Notes: generated by a model not told the origin, from the letters alone. A stretch of 53,039 nucleotides of DNA from Rubrobacter aplysinae (GCF_001029505.1 NZ_LEKH01000017.1:1-53039); one strand, 5' to 3'. Positions 1-9,071 are shown, counted from the stretch's first letter. Made by a program: numbers and translations.

Positions 1-537
1 CACGATGCCCGCCCCGAGCACGACCACCCTGCCGGGCCTCACGCCCGTGGCCCCGCCGAGCAGTACCCCGCGCCCGCCGGAGGGCCGCTGCAGATAGTGG
101 GCCCCGATCTGGGGCACGAGCCGGCCCGCGATCTCGCTCATCGGGGTGAGCAGAGGCAGCCGGCCCCGCTCGTCCCGCACGCTCTCCATCGCAAAGGCCA
201 CGCATCCCGAGTCCAGCAGGGCCCGCGTGAGCCTCCGGTTCACCGCGAGCGAGAGGAAGGCAAAGATCATGAGCCCCGGCCTGAGATACCCGTACTCCTC
301 CGGCACCGGGCCGTAAACTTTGGCTACCAGCTCGGCCTCGGCGTAGACCTCGGACGCCTCCGCCGCCATCCTGGCCCCGGCCTCCGCGTACTCCTCGTCG
401 GGTATCGCCGCAAGATCCCCCGCGCCGGGCTCGACGAGCACCCGGTGCCCGGCCCGCGAGAGCTCGTTGACGGCGTGCGGCGTAAGCGCCACCCGGCTCT
501 CGCCCGGCGTAAGCTCCTTGACCACCCCGATCCTCAA
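1..537 (-). CDS. Alanine dehydrogenase/PNT-family protein, 5' part only
   Basis: The first 179 codons are present; the 3' end lies beyond position 1. The protein aligns along its whole visible length with alanine dehydrogenases, which interconvert alanine and pyruvate with NAD. It has the ESRVALTP segment with Arg15, the LPLLTPMSEIAGR segment near residues 127-139, and the start of the NAD-binding Rossmann turn VVVLGAG at 171-177. The two residues known as catalytic in the family, Lys75 and His96, fall without any gap on Tyr75 (KVYGP instead of KVKEP) and Ser96 (FLSLA instead of YLHLA). Ordinary alanine dehydrogenase activity is therefore doubtful, and no symbol is given. The start is TTG at 537, the only start that gives the family's usual MRIGVVKE beginning; the SD is weak (GGGGG). 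A separate promoter upstream is possible. Confidence 0.75.
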   Translation of the reverse strand, partial: MRIGVVKELTPGESRVALTPHAVNELSRAGHRVLVEPGAGDLAAIPDEEYAEAGARMAAEASEVYAEAELVAKVYGPVPEEYGYLRPGLMIFAFLSLAVNRRLTRALLDSGCVAFAMESVRDERGRLPLLTPMSEIAGRLVPQIGAHYLQRPSGGRGVLLGGATGVRPGRVVVLGAGIV

Positions 538-585
538 GCCACGGCCCCCAGAAATCTCACCGTTCTCTCGTACACTCCGCCGGTC

Positions 586-613
586 ATCCTACACCCACGC
601 CGCGCCCACGCAA
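586..613 (-). promoter_or_regulatory. Possible promoter of the alanine-dehydrogenase-like gene
   Basis: On the minus strand there is a TTGCGT box at 608-613, a 16-bp spacer and a TAGGAT box at 586-591, about 50 bp before the TTG start. Matches to the sigma-A consensus are moderate only. It lies in the 154-bp gap that separates this gene from the one before it. Confidence 0.35.
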
Positions 614-654
614 TTCTTAACCGCTTCTCCCGGGCGCTTCTTCGGCACTTCTTC

Positions 655-681
655 TATACACCTTATACACCTTATACACCT
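655..681. repeat. Three perfect 9-bp tandem copies (AGGTGTATA)
   Basis: The unit TATACACCT on the plus strand (AGGTGTATA on the minus strand) is repeated three times without a mismatch, 11 bp after the stop codon of the upstream gene. It is non-coding, so a codon-based origin cannot explain its 9-bp period. Just downstream in the transcript lies an 11-bp pair, GAAGAAGTGCC then GAAGAAGCGCC. Confidence 0.9.
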
Positions 682-691
682 CACCCAAAGA

Positions 692-1342
692 CTAACCGGA
701 TTGGTGGCCGTGATCTACCCCGAGCGCCCGCAGCATCTCCTTCCGCGCCCCCCGGCAACCGAGCGTGACATCCGCGCGCCCCGTGTCTTCCGCGTTTTCT
801 CTATCTTCACCATCTTTTGCGCCTTCTGGAGTCGGACTCCACGACGGCCCGAAACGCACCCGCACACCGCCTCTCCACAACCGCAGGGCCAGTCCTTGTA
901 CCGCGCCGGGCTCGGGAGCGTAGGCCCGGGCCGGGCGCGCCACCCGCGTCCTGAGCGCCGCCTCCCGCACCCCGGCCACCGAGACGACGGTCCGCAGCAG
1001 CTCGTCCAGGGCGGCGGACAGATCCTCCTCGTCGAGACCGGCCAGCGTACCCCGCACCATCGTGACCTCCGAATCAGTGGACTCCCGCAGGGACGCCCGG
1101 ACCTTCGAGTCATCCACGGCGGGTAGCAGTGGGAGCACGGCGACCCGGGTATCCCACCCGGGAGGCCACTCCAGGCTGGCCTCGAACTCGGCAACCCCGG
1201 CGTTGCGCGTCTGGATCACACCCGCCGGCTCGTCCTCCAACAACCCCACCACCAGTGGGCCCCGCGCGAGAACGCCGTGCAGCCTGAGCAAGTCGTCCCC
1301 CTTCGGCATGCGGTTCGGAAGGCGGGTATCGAGGAGGCTCAC
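692..1342 (-). CDS. Hypothetical protein of 216 aa, family not recognised
   Basis: This sits between pyrG and the alanine-dehydrogenase-like gene. I do not recognise the family. Residues 1-150 look like a folded soluble domain with regular hydrophobic spacing (for example GVLARGPLVVGLLEDEPAG and LDEELLRTVV-type helices) and show no signal peptide or membrane segment. Residues about 170-195 are a charged, probably disordered stretch encoded by 9-bp repeats, followed by a short basic tail. The start is GTG at 1342, giving MSLLDTRLPN; the SD is poor. It begins 58 bp after the pyrG stop and is probably in the same transcript. Overlapping frames on both strands show no better protein. Confidence 0.6.
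   Translation of the reverse strand: MSLLDTRLPNRMPKGDDLLRLHGVLARGPLVVGLLEDEPAGVIQTRNAGVAEFEASLEWPPGWDTRVAVLPLLPAVDDSKVRASLRESTDSEVTMVRGTLAGLDEEDLSAALDELLRTVVSVAGVREAALRTRVARPARAYAPEPGAVQGLALRLWRGGVRVRFGPSWSPTPEGAKDGEDRENAEDTGRADVTLGCRGARKEMLRALGVDHGHQSG
785..820 (-). repeat. Degenerate 9-bp repeats in the tail of the 216-aa protein
   Basis: There are four consecutive 9-bp units in codon phase, typified by GGTGAAGAT and GCGGAAGAC. They encode a KDG-EDR-ENA-EDT pattern in the acidic C-terminal region. Confidence 0.7.
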
Positions 1343-1400
1343 CTTACGTTTACCTGAATCTTTACCCGCATCTACCTGCGACGTGCAGGCGTGTAACCCG

Positions 1401-3068
<1,668 letters not shown>

Positions 3069-3147
3069 TCACCACCGGCCCCGTAGAACCCAAAAACCAC
3101 GACCTCCGCTAAATCTCCTACCATCCCGATATCTGAACCTACTCGCG

Positions 3148-3177
3148 AATATATGGCGCTAATACATAATGTATCAG
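3148..3177 (-). promoter_or_regulatory. Probable pyrG promoter with operator-like palindrome
   Basis: On the minus strand there is CTGATA (-35, 4 of 6 consensus bases) at 3172-3177, an 18-bp spacer and TATATT (-10, 5 of 6) at 3148-3153. A perfect palindrome, ATACAT-A-ATGTAT, occupies 3162-3174 and overlaps the -35 box and spacer, the classic place for a repressor site. This is one of the few AT-rich patches in the window. The regulator is unknown. Confidence 0.55.
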
Positions 3178-3278
3178 TCGCGGGGAAAGCGTACGGCGGA
3201 CGGGCCACGGCAGGCCACGAGTCTCCGCCGGACGCCGAAAAACCCCGGCTTCCAGCGGCATGATACGCCCTCGGAGAC

Positions 3279-3304
3279 GAAAATAAAACAGCCTCCCGGG
3301 AGGG
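3279..3304 (-). terminator. Rho-independent terminator after recN
   Basis: A perfect 12-bp palindrome CCTCCCGGGAGG (3292-3303) is followed on the minus strand by CTG and then a T-rich run TTTTATTTT. It should end the recN transcript and separate it from pyrG. Confidence 0.75.
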
Positions 3305-3319
3305 ACTTACGGGAATTCA

Positions 3320-3359
3320 CTTCGTTTTCGCTTCTCGTTTCAGCTCCTCGTTTCAGCTC
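3320..3359. repeat. 13-bp direct repeat after recN
   Basis: CTCGTTTCAGCTC occurs twice back to back (3334-3346 and 3347-3359), with a third, degraded copy at 3320-3333. It lies between the recN stop and its terminator. Confidence 0.8.
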
Positions 3360-3364
3360 CAGGG

Positions 3365-5041
3365 TCAGTCTTCCTCGCCGAGCAGATCGGAGGCGTGGGT
3401 CAGGGAGGCGTCGTCCACCCGGCCCGAGAGCATCCGGGCCAGCTCGCGGCGGCGCTCCTCGCCCTGGACGGGCAGGATGCGGGTGATGGTGCGCCCGGCG
3501 CTCTCCTCCTTTGCGACGACCACCTGAGAGCCGGCGCCCGATGCGATCTGGGGCAGGTGGGTGATCGTCAGGACCTGATTGCGGCCGCCGAGCCTCTTTA
3601 GCTTCTCGCCCACGGCGGTCGCGGTCTCGCCGCCTATTCCGGCGTCCACCTCGTCGAAGACGTAGGTCGCGCCGGGCTCGATGCTCTCCTGGGCCAGCCG
3701 GATGGCGAGCATGATGCGCGACAGCTCCCCGCCGGAGGCGTAGCGGCGGACCGGCAGCAGGGGCTCGCCGGGGTTTGGCCGGATGGTGAACTCCACCCGC
3801 TCCCGGCCCGAGGGTCCGGGCCCGGTCTCGGCCAGCTCCGCCAGAAAGGTGGTGCCGCCCAGCTTGAGGTCCGCCAGGTTCTCCTGAACCCGCCCGGCAA
3901 GCGCCGCGGCCGCCTCCTCGCGCCCGGCCGTGATCCCGGCGGCCAGCGACTCCAGCTTCTGCTCTCCGGAGGAGATCCTGCGCTCCAGCTCCTCGGTCTC
4001 CTCTCCGGCATTCTCCAGCCGGGAGAGCCTCTGGCCGGCCTCCTCCAGGTACCCCTCCACGTTTTCGCCGTACTTGCGTTCGAGCTCCCGGAAATCGGCG
4101 AGGCGGCCCTCGATCTCGTCCAGCCTGCCGGGGTCGGCCTCCAGCTCGTCCAAATAGGATCGGAGCTCGTACGCCACGTCCTCAAGCTCCGCCCCGATGC
4201 CGCCGACCCGCTCCAGGAGCCCGGACAGCCCCTCGTCGTAGCCGCCCGCCCGCTCTAACTCCGAGCGCGCCCGGCCGACGCCCTGCATTGCTCCGCCTTC
4301 CTCGCCGGATAGCGCACCGGTTGCGGTCCCGACGGCCTCCAGGAGGTCGGTGACGTTTCGCAGCCGCTCACGCTCACGGGCGAGGGCGGCGGCCTCCTCG
4401 GCGGAGTAGCCGGAGTCCTGTATCTCCGAGACCTGGTAGCGGAGAAAGTCCAGCTCCCGGATGCGAGCCTCGGCGCCGGAGGAGATCTCGGCCAGCTCCC
4501 GCCGGTCACGCTCGACCTCGCGCCAGAGAGCCGCGTGCTCCTTGAGCGCCTCCCGCGCCCGCTCCGGCAGGAAGTCGTCCAGGATTCTTAGCTGCTCGGC
4601 GGGATCGGTGAGCTTGCCTTGCTCGCGCTGGCCGTGATAGGAGACCAGCCGGTCGCCGATGGCCGCGAGCGCCTTTACCGGCACCGAGACCCCGCAGACG
4701 TAGCACCGCGAACGCCCCTCCCCGGTAAGGGTGCGGCGCAGGGTCAGCCCCTCGGCGAGATCCCCCTCGTCAAGTTCGTCGTACAGATCGCCGAGCGCCT
4801 CCGAGAGCGTGCGGCCGAGGAGATCTTCCGGCAGCACGAACGTACCCTCGACCGTGGCCTTCTCGGAGCCTGCGCGCACCGACTCGGAGCGGGCGCGGCC
4901 CCCGAGCAGGAGCTGAAGGGCGGTGGCGAGCAGGGTCTTTCCGGCCCCGGTCTCGCCGGTTATGGCGTTGAGGCCGGGCTCGAACTCCAGCGTGGCCTCC
5001 TCTATGAGGGCGACGTTTCGGACGGAGAGCTCAGTAAGCAC
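3365..5041 (-). CDS. recN: DNA repair protein RecN
   Basis: RecN is an SMC-like ATPase that acts at double-strand breaks. Its 558 aa are the usual length. It starts LTELSVRNVALIEEATLEF and has Walker A GETGAGKT at about residues 29-36. A long central coiled coil rich in Glu, Leu and Arg (about residues 150-380) follows. The C-terminal head carries SGGELSRIMLAIR (signature), VFDEVDAGIGG (Walker B) and THLPQIAS. The start is GTG at 5041, with GAGGA 8-10 nt upstream. It follows nadK by 32 bp in a conserved tlyA-nadK-recN unit and is closed by a terminator. Confidence 0.96.
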   Translation of the reverse strand: MLTELSVRNVALIEEATLEFEPGLNAITGETGAGKTLLATALQLLLGGRARSESVRAGSEKATVEGTFVLPEDLLGRTLSEALGDLYDELDEGDLAEGLTLRRTLTGEGRSRCYVCGVSVPVKALAAIGDRLVSYHGQREQGKLTDPAEQLRILDDFLPERAREALKEHAALWREVERDRRELAEISSGAEARIRELDFLRYQVSEIQDSGYSAEEAAALARERERLRNVTDLLEAVGTATGALSGEEGGAMQGVGRARSELERAGGYDEGLSGLLERVGGIGAELEDVAYELRSYLDELEADPGRLDEIEGRLADFRELERKYGENVEGYLEEAGQRLSRLENAGEETEELERRISSGEQKLESLAAGITAGREEAAAALAGRVQENLADLKLGGTTFLAELAETGPGPSGRERVEFTIRPNPGEPLLPVRRYASGGELSRIMLAIRLAQESIEPGATYVFDEVDAGIGGETATAVGEKLKRLGGRNQVLTITHLPQIASGAGSQVVVAKEESAGRTITRILPVQGEERRRELARMLSGRVDDASLTHASDLLGEED

Positions 5042-5073
5042 TAAGGATTCCTCATAAAAGCCTCACGAGATCC

Positions 5074-5934
5074 TCACAGGAAGGTCCTCCTCACCGCCCG
5101 CCACCAGCTCCACTCGTCGGTGCGGCCTATTTTTATGCTCTCCTCGGAGAGACCCACCCTGACGGTGGACCCTGGTTCGAGCTCGTAAGGCTCCCCGCCG
5201 TCCAGCGACAGCAGGGCTCCGCGGGTGTTGAGGGTGAGCTCGGTGCGCTGCTCTCCTCCGAGCACCATCGGGCGGCTGACCAGCGAGTGCGGCGCTATGG
5301 GGACCAGGGTGTAGCATGGCACGTCGCCGGAGATTATGGGGCCGCCGGCGGAGAGTGCGTACGCGGTGGAGCCGAGGGGCGTAGCGGCTATGAGGCCGTC
5401 GCACTGGTAGGAGGCGAGACGTTCCCCGCCGACGGATACCTCGACGGAGGCGATCTGGTGCGGCCGTTTCTTGAGCAGGACCGCGTCGTTGACGGCGAGC
5501 CGCCGCTCTCCGCCGCTCTCTATCTCCAGGAGCCGGTACTCCTGCACGTGCAGGGCCCCTTCCAAGACCTGCTCAACGCCAGGCTCTATGTTCTCCGGGC
5601 TCATCCCGCTCATAAAGCCGACCGTCCCGAGGTTCACCCCAAGGAGTACCTTCCCGGGGTGGGTTTTCGAGGCCCTGAGCATGGTCCCGTCGCCGCCGAG
5701 CACGAAGATCACGTCCGCCGCACCGTCCACGGGACTCTCGGTGTCGTGGGTGTCTTCGGTGTCGTGGGTGTCTTCGGTGTCGTGGGTGTCGTAAGAGACC
5801 TCGGCGCTCCCCACCACCTCGACGTCGTGCTTCTCCAGGACGGCCACGAGCCGGCTGGCATATTCCGGGTCCACGTCCGGGTTCTTGACGATGCCGGCTC
5901 GGCGCAAGGTGGGATCTTCCGGGCTCCAGCTCAC
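5074..5934 (-). CDS. nadK: NAD kinase with a repeat-encoded insertion
   Basis: This enzyme phosphorylates NAD to NADP with ATP or polyphosphate. The 286-aa protein has the GGDGT loop at residues 80-84 and the NDAVLL motif at 149-154, followed by DGLIAATPLGSTAYALSAGGP, the family's substrate loop. Residues 50-66 are a run of THDTE-type repeats encoded by six 9-bp units just before the first conserved strand. Homologues have only a short linker there, so I infer a surface-loop insertion. The GTG start at 5934 overlaps the tlyA stop in a GTGA arrangement, implying coupled translation. Confidence 0.93.
   Translation of the reverse strand: MSWSPEDPTLRRAGIVKNPDVDPEYASRLVAVLEKHDVEVVGSAEVSYDTHDTEDTHDTEDTHDTESPVDGAADVIFVLGGDGTMLRASKTHPGKVLLGVNLGTVGFMSGMSPENIEPGVEQVLEGALHVQEYRLLEIESGGERRLAVNDAVLLKKRPHQIASVEVSVGGERLASYQCDGLIAATPLGSTAYALSAGGPIISGDVPCYTLVPIAPHSLVSRPMVLGGEQRTELTLNTRGALLSLDGGEPYELEPGSTVRVGLSEESIKIGRTDEWSWWRAVRRTFL
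5740..5793 (-). repeat. 54-bp minisatellite inside nadK (six 9-bp units)
   Basis: Six 9-bp units alternate between GGTGTCGTG and GGTGTCTTC on the plus strand, with a single mismatch in the last unit, so an 18-bp higher-order unit is also visible. In nadK they encode alternating Thr-His-Asp and Thr-Glu-Asp triplets. This is the longest and cleanest member of the 9-bp repeat set in the window. Confidence 0.95.
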
Positions 5935-6803
5935 CCCTGGACCGCCTCGGAGATCTCGGAAATCTCGGAGATGCGCTCCGCGGTAAGCGTCCGGCCGGAG
6001 CCGCGCAGGAGCCGCAGCGGGTACTCCTGGTTGCCCGAGCGCCGCCCGGTAACGGAGGCCCGGGTGAGGTCCACCGCCCCGAACCCGAGCCGCTCGAACT
6101 CCTCGGCCACCCGGGTTATGGCGGCGGCGCGGGCGAGAGGGTCGCGGACCACGCCGCCGCGCCCGACCTGCTCCGGCCCGGCCTCGAACTGGGGCTTTAC
6201 GAGCAGCACCATCTCCCGCAGGTTCTCGGCGGACCCGGCCACGCCCGCCAGCGCAACCGGCAGCGAGATAAACGAGAGGTCCCCGACGAGCAGGTCAGGC
6301 TCGAACGGGAGATCCCGCACAGAGAGGTAACGGATATTGGTCCGTTCGAGCACCTCGACCCGGGGGTCGTTGCGCAGGCTCCAGTCCAGTTGTCCGTAGC
6401 CGACGTCGGCCGAGATCACCCGCGAGGCCCCCCGTTGCAACAGAACGTCGGTGAATCCCCCGGTCGAGGCTCCGGCGTCCAGGCAATCACGCCCCCCGAC
6501 CTCGACGCCGAACTCGTCCAGCGCGCCGGCGAGCTTCTCCCCGGCGCGGGAGACGTACGGGCTCCGCTCTTCGACGGAGATCTCCGCGTCTCCGGTGTGA
6601 CGGCTACCGGACTTGGTAACCACCTCGCCGCCGACCCGGACCGAACCGGCCAGAATCATGCCCTGCGCCCGGCTGCGGCTCTCGGCCAAACCGCACTCGA
6701 CGAGCAGATTGTCCAGACGCTCCTTGGAGGTCGCAGCCGTAACTCTTTGTGATCCGTATCGTGTCCCTCGCGTTCCCCGTGATCCGGTTCCGTCCGTAGC
6801 CAT
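5931..6803 (-). CDS. tlyA: TlyA-family rRNA 2'-O-methyltransferase
   Basis: The protein has an N-terminal S4 RNA-binding domain (KERLDNLLVECGLAESRSRAQ) followed by an FtsJ/RrmJ-type SAM methyltransferase domain with DAGASTGGFTDVLLQ, GDLSFISL and VLLVKPQFE. TlyA methylates ribosomal RNA in both subunits in mycobacteria; some homologues are annotated as hemolysins. I place the start at ATG 6803, preceded by GGAGG 12 nt upstream, over a TTG at 6842 without an SD. Both ends of the protein are low-complexity, encoded by 9-bp repeats (GSRGTRGTR at the start, ISEISEISE at the end). The stop overlaps the nadK start. Confidence 0.93.
   Translation of the reverse strand: MATDGTGSRGTRGTRYGSQRVTAATSKERLDNLLVECGLAESRSRAQGMILAGSVRVGGEVVTKSGSRHTGDAEISVEERSPYVSRAGEKLAGALDEFGVEVGGRDCLDAGASTGGFTDVLLQRGASRVISADVGYGQLDWSLRNDPRVEVLERTNIRYLSVRDLPFEPDLLVGDLSFISLPVALAGVAGSAENLREMVLLVKPQFEAGPEQVGRGGVVRDPLARAAAITRVAEEFERLGFGAVDLTRASVTGRRSGNQEYPLRLLRGSGRTLTAERISEISEISEAVQG
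5949..5975 (-). repeat. 9-bp repeats at the 3' end of tlyA
   Basis: There are three units of the GAGATCTCC type (CGCATCTCC, GAGATTTCC, GAGATCTCC) in codon phase, encoding ISEISEISE just before the end of TlyA. Confidence 0.85.
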
Positions 6804-6827
6804 GCTCCCCCGAGACCTCCGAGACCT
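6759..6827 (-). repeat. 9-bp repeats at the 5' end and RBS of tlyA
   Basis: There are two arrays. At 6810-6827 the unit AGGTCTCGG occurs twice perfectly and contributes to the ribosome-binding region before the ATG at 6803. At 6759-6785 three units of the GGAACGCGA/GGGACACGA type encode GSRGTRGTR at the protein's N-terminus. Confidence 0.8.
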
Positions 6828-6852
6828 AACCCACGCCGTCAATGCCGGCTCT

Positions 6853-6908
6853 CAAACCCCTGAGACGCCTGAAGCACTTAAGAAGCACTTGAAATACCCA
6901 AGACGCAA
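6853..6908. repeat. Degenerate 9-bp repeats in the spacer before tlyA
   Basis: Units such as GAGACGCCT, GAAGCACTT (twice) and GAAATACCC follow one another at 9-bp steps, with one 11-bp step. The array lies in the 168-bp non-coding gap between the polyprenyl synthase stop and tlyA. I see no clear promoter or terminator in the rest of this gap. Confidence 0.65.
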
Positions 6909-6971
6909 AGCCTACAACGGCCGGGCCACACTGTCTGCGCTGCACGCCCCGTCTCGCGTCCGCGGGCAGGT

Positions 6972-7925
6972 CTAGCTGCCCCGGTTGCGGACGAACAGGG
7001 CGAGCTCCCGGAGCCCGCCGGTCTTTTCGCCGGTCGGGGCCGGCTCGACCTTTTCTAGGGCCCCGAGGGCGCGGTCCAGGGCGGCGTCGGCCTCGCCCCG
7101 GGCGCCGTCCAGGCCGTACACCCCGACGAAGGTCGCCTTCGCCTTCTCGGCGTCGCTCCCGGCGCTCTTTCCAAGCTCGTCGGCGGTCGCCGTCGCGTTC
7201 AGGAGGTCGTCCACGATCTGGAAGCAGAGCCCGAGCTCTCCGGCGTAGACGCCTATCGCCTCCAGAGGGCCACCCCTGCCCCCGGCGAGCACCGCACCCA
7301 TCCGGGCCGAGGCCCGGATGAGCGCCCCGGTCTTGAAGCCGTGGATCAGGGAGAGGGTCTCGGGGTCCGCGCCGGAGCCGGCCCCGGTGCTCTCGACGTC
7401 TATTACCTGCCCGCCGACCATGCCCTCGACGCTGGTCGCGGCGGCCAGGGCGTGGGCGGCCTCCAGACGCTGCTCGGGAGTGCCCTCCTGCTCGCCGGTT
7501 ACGAGCATCATCGCCTCCCCGAAAAAGGCGTCCCCCGAGAGGATGGCGAGGGCCTCGCCGTACTTCTTGTGGGTGGTGGGACGCCCCCGGCGGTAATCGT
7601 CGTCGTCCATCGCCGGCAGGTCGTCGTGGATCAGGGAGTACGTGTGTATGAGTTCCACGGCGGCGGCGGCCGGCAGTACCCGCTCCGGGTCGGCCCCGAA
7701 CACGCGGGCGACCTCCATACACAGCGTCGGCCTTACGCGCTTGCCACCGCCGAGCATCGAGTAGCGCATGGCCTCGACCAGCCGCGAGAGGCGAGGCTCG
7801 GCCGAGAAATACAGGCCCTCCAGATAACCCTCGAACGCCGAGCGGTGGGACTCCCACACGGCGTCCCAGGAAGGCTCACTCTCCGGCGGGGCCGGGCGTG
7901 AGCGGGGATACGGGCCTCTAGCCAT
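6972..7925 (-). CDS. ispA: Polyprenyl (farnesyl/geranylgeranyl) diphosphate synthase
   Basis: This is a trans-isoprenyl diphosphate synthase that condenses IPP with allylic diphosphates in the cytosol. Of 317 aa, the first aspartate-rich motif reads DDLPAMDDDD at 101-110 and GGGKRVRP at 59-66. The second motif is FQIVDDLLN at 235-243, with Asn243 where bacterial enzymes usually have the third Asp. Lys after GKSAGSDAEKAKAT is as in the family. Product length cannot be read from sequence alone, so the symbol is a family-level choice. The ATG at 7925 overlaps the nusB stop by 8 nt. xseA and xseB, common neighbours elsewhere, are absent. Confidence 0.9.
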   Translation of the reverse strand: MARGPYPRSRPAPPESEPSWDAVWESHRSAFEGYLEGLYFSAEPRLSRLVEAMRYSMLGGGKRVRPTLCMEVARVFGADPERVLPAAAAVELIHTYSLIHDDLPAMDDDDYRRGRPTTHKKYGEALAILSGDAFFGEAMMLVTGEQEGTPEQRLEAAHALAAATSVEGMVGGQVIDVESTGAGSGADPETLSLIHGFKTGALIRASARMGAVLAGGRGGPLEAIGVYAGELGLCFQIVDDLLNATATADELGKSAGSDAEKAKATFVGVYGLDGARGEADAALDRALGALEKVEPAPTGEKTGGLRELALFVRNRGS

Positions 7926-8319
7926 GCCCGATCAACTCTCGGCCCGCCCCGCGCAGCACGCCGCCGACGAACCCCGGCGCCTCTTCACTGGAGAAGCCCT
8001 TGGCGAGCTCCACGGCCTCGTTTACGGCGACCTCTTGGGGCACGTCGGGGGCGTTGATCATCTCGTACAGGGCGAGGCGCATTATGGTGCGGTCAACCGA
8101 GTTCATGCGGCCTATCTTCCACCCCTCCGCCGCCTCGCCGATGCGCTCGTCGAGATCGAGGCGGTCCCGCTCAACGCCCCGGGCGAGCTCCTCGGCGTAC
8201 TCCTCGAGGTCGCCTTTATAGTGACGCCAGCGCGCCAGGATGCTATCCAGCCCGACCCCGGTGACGTCGCTCTGATACAGCGTGAGGAAGGCCTGTTTTC
8301 TGGCGCGTCTACGGCTCAC
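7918..8319 (-). CDS. nusB: Transcription antitermination factor NusB
   Basis: NusB binds boxA RNA with S10 (NusE) and supports rRNA antitermination. The 133-aa all-helical protein begins SRRRARKQAFLTLYQSDVTG, has IGRMNSVDRTIMRLALYEM in the middle and NEAVELAKGFSSEEAPGFVGGVL near the end, all typical. The start is GTG at 8319 with GGAAAGG about 6 nt upstream. It follows efp after an 80-bp purine-rich spacer and overlaps the next gene by 8 nt. Confidence 0.95.
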   Translation of the reverse strand: MSRRRARKQAFLTLYQSDVTGVGLDSILARWRHYKGDLEEYAEELARGVERDRLDLDERIGEAAEGWKIGRMNSVDRTIMRLALYEMINAPDVPQEVAVNEAVELAKGFSSEEAPGFVGGVLRGAGRELIGHG

Positions 8320-8399
8320 TCGTGCCTTTCCGTCTCGTCTTCCCTACTTTTCACTGCTCTTCGCCTCTTCACCAATCTCCCCCGCGCGGGACCGGGCCT

Positions 8400-8957
8400 C
8401 TAGACCCGGGTCTGGTACTCGCGATTACGAGTGTCTATGCGCAGCCGGTCGCCGCGCTCCACGAAAAGCGGCACCTGCACCGTAAGGCCGGTCTCCATGG
8501 TGGCGGGCTTGCTGCCGCCGGTCGCGGTGTCGCCTTTTACTCCCGGGTCCGTATCCGCTACCTCTAGCTCGACGTGGGGCGGGGCCTGCACGCTGACGAC
8601 CTCGCCGTCGGCGTAGAGTATGTTCGCGGTCGTATTCGCCGCGATGAAGTCCGCGGTATCTCCTACGACGCCGGCGGGTATGGCGGCCTGCTCGAAGGAC
8701 TCGGCGTCCATGAAGTGCAGGCTCTCACCGTCCGAGTACAGGAAGGTCGCGGGCCTCGACTCTGTGCGGATGTCTTCGAGCTTCTCGCCGGCCCGGAAGG
8801 TCTTGTCCTGGACCGAGCCGGTGTCTATGTTGCGCAGCTTCGTGCGCACGAACGCGGCCCCCTTGCCCGGCTTTACGTGCTGGAACTGCACGATGGTAAA
8901 CCGCTTGCCGTCTACCTTTATCGTGGTCCCGTTCTTGAACTGATTGGTGGATATCAT
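8400..8957 (-). CDS. efp: Elongation factor P
   Basis: EF-P enters the ribosome near the E site and relieves stalling at polyproline. The 185-aa protein has three barrel domains. The tip loop reads KPGKGAAF with Lys32, the residue that is modified in some lineages; no modifying enzyme gene is seen here. The C-terminal domain ends [17 protein letters not shown], as in the family. I take ATG 8957 ([10 protein letters not shown]) with AGGAG 10 nt upstream; the upstream GTG/ATG codons in frame lack conservation. It is preceded by a 131-bp gap with a possible promoter. Confidence 0.97.
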   Translation of the reverse strand: MISTNQFKNGTTIKVDGKRFTIVQFQHVKPGKGAAFVRTKLRNIDTGSVQDKTFRAGEKLEDIRTESRPATFLYSDGESLHFMDAESFEQAAIPAGVVGDTADFIAANTTANILYADGEVVSVQAPPHVELEVADTDPGVKGDTATGGSKPATMETGLTVQVPLFVERGDRLRIDTRNREYQTRV

Positions 8958-9043
8958 GGTACTCGTACTCCTAAACGCTTCTAAAACCCGGTAAGACTCG
9001 GTATGGCTTGGCATCGTGGCGGACCTGCCGCGCACGGGCCGAT

Positions 9044-9071
9044 ATTATCGCACAACCGGGGCCCGGGCTAA
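9044..9071 (-). promoter_or_regulatory. Possible efp promoter
   Basis: On the minus strand there is TTAGCC at 9066-9071, a 16-bp spacer and GATAAT at 9044-9049 (5 of 6 bases of the -10 consensus), about 85 bp before the efp ATG. It lies in a gap after the GFA gene stop. Confidence 0.4.

Noticed and set aside
3194-3230. CGGCGGA/TCCGCCG inverted repeat in the recN-pyrG gap as a riboswitch or attenuator
   Set aside because: It lies upstream of the best pyrG promoter, so it would not be in the pyrG mRNA, and no known riboswitch core is visible.
5740-5793. CRISPR-like array in nadK
   Set aside because: Units are 9 bp with no spacers, in codon phase inside a gene; it is a tandem repeat.
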